From positions 24,909,971 through 24,973,970 of the forward strand of contig NC_003070.9 of the NCBI RefSeq assembly GCF_000001735.4: a DNA stretch of 64,000 nucleotides, in the 5' to 3' direction. A program made the translations under genes and the position numbers. This DNA comes from Arabidopsis thaliana. Lineage: Eukaryota > Streptophyta > Magnoliopsida > Brassicales > Brassicaceae. Below, one piece after another: positions 60,010 to 64,000 of the stretch; position 1 is the stretch's first letter, and every line of letters begins with the position of its first letter. Under the pieces are notes generated by a model. The model saw only the letters and a list, made by a program, of their open reading frames with translations. It was not told the DNA's origin and did not search any database.

Positions 60010-63000
60010 ATGTCCTATATGCCTACTTCTTGTCTGGTCTTGTTCTTCCTCTTATTCTTATTCCACCCTCTTCCTTGGGCCCTAAGTAAAGAAGACCTAG
60101 GGTGGTGTGAGGCTCTGTTTCAGTGTGGTAACAACACTGCTGGTTTTCCCTTCTGGGGTGGGAATCGTGCCAAACCTTGCGGTCATCCGTTGCTGGAGCT
60201 TCGCTGCCTCAATAACATCACCTCTCTAAACATCTCAAACCATGAGTACAACGTTTTTCATATAGATCAAACATCTAATACTCTTAGACTTGCTAGAACA
60301 GACCTTCTAGGTTCTTTTTGTTCCGCTGAATTCAATACCCCAACTTTCCCCCGCGAAATCTTTAAGCTATTCCCAACTTATAAGAGCCTCACCGTTTTAT
60401 ATAACTGTGATCCAAAGCTATCTTACCGCTCAAGTTATACATGTCCTGATCTAGGTCTTTTCTCTATGTCTCAAAGCCTTGATTACCAAAATTCCTGCCA
60501 AGACAGTTTCAAAGTTAACGTTCCAACTAGTTTTGTTCCAGAGGAGAAAGAGATGAATCTGACCCATTTGGAAAGTGCTCTAAGAAAAGGTTTTGAAGTG
60601 AAGCTGGTGATCGATGAGATACCGTGTCAAGAATGTTCATCCAGTCGTGGAATCTGTGGTTTCAACAGTACCACACAGATATGCTGCAACGTAACCTCAC
60701 TTTCTGGTGGAGTTACTTGCGTACCACAACATCAACCTAGCGGTAAGTTTCTCACCTAATCCTATTGAGTGGCCTCCAAGGAAACAAAACAAGAGTATAA
60801 CAAAATGATCAAGCTATCTCTGTTGTTGACGAATTCTCTGTCTTAAAGTCAAATGATGCTCTTTGTGATCCCATTTTTGTTTTATGTTTCAGCTGATGAG
60901 CTTAGGCGCCGCTGTAGTGAACGGTTTAGCTGCGGCAATCAGAGAAATCTCTATTACCCCTTTTGGATACCTGGTCGAGAATATTGTGGCCACCCTGACT
61001 TCAAGCTTGACTGTAGCGGAGGATTCGCAGAGCTTAACATAGCCTCCGTGAATTTCAGAATCTTAAATATGAGTTATGACTCTTCTAACAAAAGACTTGC
61101 CAGATCAGACTATCTCAACGATCTTTGTCCCCCAAACCCACTAAATGATGAGCCTCTCATCGAAACAGTCCTTCAATTCAGTGCTGACACAGAGTTGCTA
61201 ACATTATATTACGACTGCCAACTTAATTCATCTGCTACTTCTCCTTTTCCTAGTAGCTACTTTGGAGAGCTTGGTTGTGATGAGGGAAGAAGTTACTATG
61301 TAACGAGAAACCTCTCATCTCCTTTACTTGACAGGTTTAGAGGAGTTTTAAACAACTTAAGAGAAATGTGCAAAAGAAAAGTCAGTGTTCCTGCGTCTGG
61401 ACCGGCGTTAAACACACTTCAGACAAATCCAAATTCAAACAATCTAAAGATGGCTCTTGAACATGGTTTTGAGCTTCAAGATAACTCAAATTGTTCTATG
61501 TGTGTTTTGTCTGGCGGTTCTTGTGGATATAATCAGAACTCAAGTTTGTTTGTATGTTATTGTAAAGATGGGCCGCAAGATAACCAATGCGATATAAACC
61601 TAGATGGTAAGTTCTCTTCCATCTTATTAAGTTTAATTTCAAAGGACAAAGTTCTGTTTTCATTTCTAACTGACTTTGTTTTTGGTACCATTTGATTGTT
61701 GCAGATATTATCGGGAATCGAATAGGTACTTAACCTTTCTTGGAGTAACTGATTTAATCTTCGGAGCAAATCTTTGTTCGTTTCAAAATTTTATGCTGAC
61801 TAATTTTACTTATTTATTTGTTCTACAGTGGCTATTATCATCGGCATTTTCGTAGGTAAGTTAAATAACTAGAGATATTTCTTTTTGCTCAATCAAATAA
61901 AGTTACTAATAAAACAGAGTTTCTCTGTTTTATTTTTGACAGCTTTGTGTACAATAGGAGGTTTCATTGCTTTCCTTGTATTATTGTGCCCTTGTTGCAA
62001 AGTCCGAATTTTCCGGAATAGAAAAACATCAGATGATCGGAGACAAGAGAAGCTAAAGGCCCTTATTCCACTCAAACATTATACTTATGCACAAGTAAAG
62101 AGAATGACAAAGTCATTTGCGGAAGTGGTTGGGAGAGGCGGGTTTGGAATAGTTTATAGAGGAACTCTTTGTGATGGCCGTATGGTTGCGGTGAAGGTCT
62201 TGAAAGAATCAAAGGGTAATAATAGCGAAGACTTTATAAATGAAGTTTCTAGCATGAGCCAAACATCTCATGTCAACATTGTTTCTCTTCTTGGATTCTG
62301 CTCTGAAGGTTCAAGAAGAGCTATTATATATGAATTTTTGGAGAATGGGTCACTCGATAAGTTCATCTCGGAAAAGACTTCAGTGATTTTGGACTTGACG
62401 GCACTGTATGGGATCGCGCTAGGCGTTGCTCGTGGTCTAGAGTACTTGCATTATGGCTGCAAAACGAGGATTGTGCATTTCGACATTAAACCTCAAAACG
62501 TTTTGTTGGATGATAATCTTTCCCCGAAAGTTTCTGATTTCGGACTTGCTAAACTATGCGAGAAGAAAGAGAGTGTCATGTCATTGATGGATACAAGAGG
62601 TACAATAGGATACATTGCACCAGAGATGATCTCTCGAGTTTATGGGAGTGTTTCTCACAAGTCAGATGTGTATAGCTACGGAATGTTGGTCTTCGAAATG
62701 ATAGGTGCAAGGAAGAAAGAACGATTTGGTCAAAACTCTGCGAACGGAAGTTCAATGTACTTTCCAGAATGGATATATAAGGATCTTGAGAAGGCAGACA
62801 ATGGGGATCTTGAGCATATCGAGATTGGAATCAGCAGCGAGGAAGAGGAGATAGCAAAGAAGATGACATTGGTGGGTTTGTGGTGTATTCAGTCTTCCCC
62901 ATCAGATCGTCCACCGATGAACAAAGTTGTAGAGATGATGGAAGGAAGTTTGGATGCTCTTGAAGTTCCACCTAGACCTGTTTTGCAGCAAATTCATGTA

Positions 63001-63099
63001 GGACCTCTTCTTGAATCTTCTTGGATTACTGAGGAAAGTTCAAGCATCTCCGAGATTGAAAATAGGAATCTTCAAGTTTGTGAAAAAATATTGTCTTGA
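60010..63099 (+). CDS. LRK10L-2 type receptor kinase with two different ectodomains
   Basis: Exons 60010-60742 (type-1 module), 60893-61606 (type-2 module), mini-exons 61705-61725 and 61829-61855, and TM/kinase 61943-63099, giving about 883 aa. The first exon has signal peptide [20 protein letters not shown] and [19 protein letters not shown]. Donor G|GTAAGTTTC joins in phase 1 to acceptor TTTATGTTTCAG|CT, giving an unbroken reading into [20 protein letters not shown]. The second module's own signal sequence is degraded and spliced out. The kinase is non-RD (HFDIKPQN) with [14 protein letters not shown] and tail [13 protein letters not shown] chose the ATG at 60010 because the signal peptide starts there. 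Expected locus AT1G66930. Confidence 0.9.
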
Positions 63100-63230
63100 A
63101 AGTCATACTCTAGACTCTAGAGAAATGATCCTATAAAGTTAATGTCTGTAAATATTATTTGCATAACAAATAGAGAACAAGTATCAGTATACAAGAACAC
63201 AATTCAAAAGTTCCACGGCGGCTTCTTAGA

Positions 63231-63970
63231 TCAAGTCCGTGCTTTAATATCCTCTGAAAGTGTTGGTGATTCTTTAATAGGTCTAGGAGGGACTTCAAGA
63301 GCATCTGATGATTTTTTCTTTCTGACAATCTTGGCTCGGCAACATAGGCAAAGAAACACCAAGGAAACAATAATACCTGATACTAAAAAGCAATGCAGAA
63401 AAACAGAGAAAATGTTTGGTTAGTAACTTTGTATATATAATCTAAGAATATAAAAAAAAACATTTTGAATAGTCTCGAGGCAAAAAAAACTAACCTATGA
63501 GTATCAAGATCAACACACCACCTGTATAACCATTAAACAAGTAAAATTTGTCAGCATAAAACCAAAGATTAAAGAACAATAAACTCAGAGAGGAAAGGTT
63601 AACGGTACCTATTATCCATCTAATATTAGATTCTGTATCGATAAAATGGCGCAAAAAAAAAAGAAAAACAGTTAGCGCTGAATGAACACAGAAACTGTGA
63701 AACCGAAATCATGAAACTAAAGAGAGTGTCTGTAAATGAACCGATGAAAGAAATCTTACTGCCCGAACTGCATGATAGGCTATACGGATCCTTACAATAG
63801 CAGAGGAACGTACTTGAGGTCTGATTATATCCACAAGAACCCTCAGAGTCTACACACATTGAAAAGTATGGTGTGGAACAAGTCAAAAGCAAGAAAACAA
63901 AGTAGTAGAGGAAAAAGAGTAATGCTAAGTTAAGCTTATCCCTTGTCCTCACCTTTTCTCTTAAGCTCAT
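63231..63970 (-). CDS. Kinase-less LRK10L remnant (3' part; 5' end at window edge)
   Basis: Exons on the minus strand: ectodomain end 63970-63760 (SEGSCGYNQTSSTFLCYC), mini-exons 63632-63609 and 63521-63495, and a last exon 63376-63231. All junctions are phase 1. The last exon reads a TM helix (IIVSLVFLCLCC), a juxtamembrane RKKKSSD and then directly the tail [12 protein letters not shown], ending in a stop. The whole kinase domain between these two points, about 300 residues in its neighbours, is missing without breaking the frame. The 5' end is uncertain: an AAAAG|GTGAGG donor and a GTGTAG|AC acceptor suggest another intron and upstream exons beyond 64000. Expected locus AT1G66940. Confidence 0.78.
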
Positions 63971-64000
63971 TAGTAAGTAATTTATGTCTATAAGTGTATG

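Noticed and set aside
63142-63423. Plus-strand 93-codon frame
   Set aside because: Antisense of the kinase-less LRK10L last exon, which has family similarity on the minus strand.
1-64000. CRISPR arrays, operons, bacterial mobile elements or viral genes
   Set aside because: The window is clearly plant nuclear DNA; only retroelement and small-repeat remnants are seen.
1-64000. tRNA genes
   Set aside because: No cloverleaf with matching A and B boxes was noticed by eye; a tRNAscan-SE run would settle it.

Overview
The window is plant nuclear DNA: AT-rich spacers, genes split by short GT-AG introns, and plant-only families (DTX/MATE, X8, WEB, LRK10L receptor kinases, MIR157). From recalled gene order and protein content I place it in Arabidopsis thaliana chromosome 1, roughly AT1G66780 to AT1G66940. 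Locus names here are recalled, not looked up. Exon coordinates were built by hand from splice signals, reading-frame phase and family similarity.

Region 1 (1-14.8 kb): the 3' part of a MATE transporter gene (DTX8), then a gene-poor stretch with two head-to-head MIR157 hairpins. MIR157A is on the minus strand near 3.3 kb and MIR157B on the plus strand near 11.2 kb, each with a matching TATA box. Between them lies a TRIM-like miniature LTR element (7.63-8.63 kb) with two ~163-bp LTRs, a Met-tRNA-type primer binding site and one 35-codon ORF.

Region 2 (14.8-27.4 kb): ordinary single genes. They are an NAD(P)-dependent extended SDR (CCR/DFR-like) with an apparent GC-AG intron, the tandem zinc finger gene C3H14, a glycine-rich small protein, an LRR receptor-like pseudokinase, the chloroplast-movement coiled-coil gene PMI2/WEB2 and a type-2 lipid transfer protein.

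Region 3 (28-37.1 kb): a degenerate U6 snRNA copy, then a segmental duplication patchwork. It holds three secreted X8-domain genes on the minus strand, a class I glutamine amidotransferase-like gene (plus), an orphan X8-type 5' flank and a broken second copy of the amidotransferase last exon.

Region 4 (38.6-64 kb): a LRK10L (leaf rust 10 locus-like) receptor kinase cluster, interrupted by a small basic protein gene, a decayed Copia fragment and an ABHD17-like hydrolase. The cluster is modular. Extracellular GUB_WAK-type modules come in two kinds, each encoded by one exon ending in phase 1, and they combine in different orders with TM/kinase exons. One locus has four modules and an RD kinase. 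Two minus-strand genes have one module each and non-RD kinases. One plus-strand gene splices two different modules in frame before its kinase. The last gene, at the window edge, keeps the TM segment and the C-terminal tail but has lost the kinase domain. Module swapping, kinase gene conversion and a shared W-box upstream element make this cluster the most interesting part of the window.
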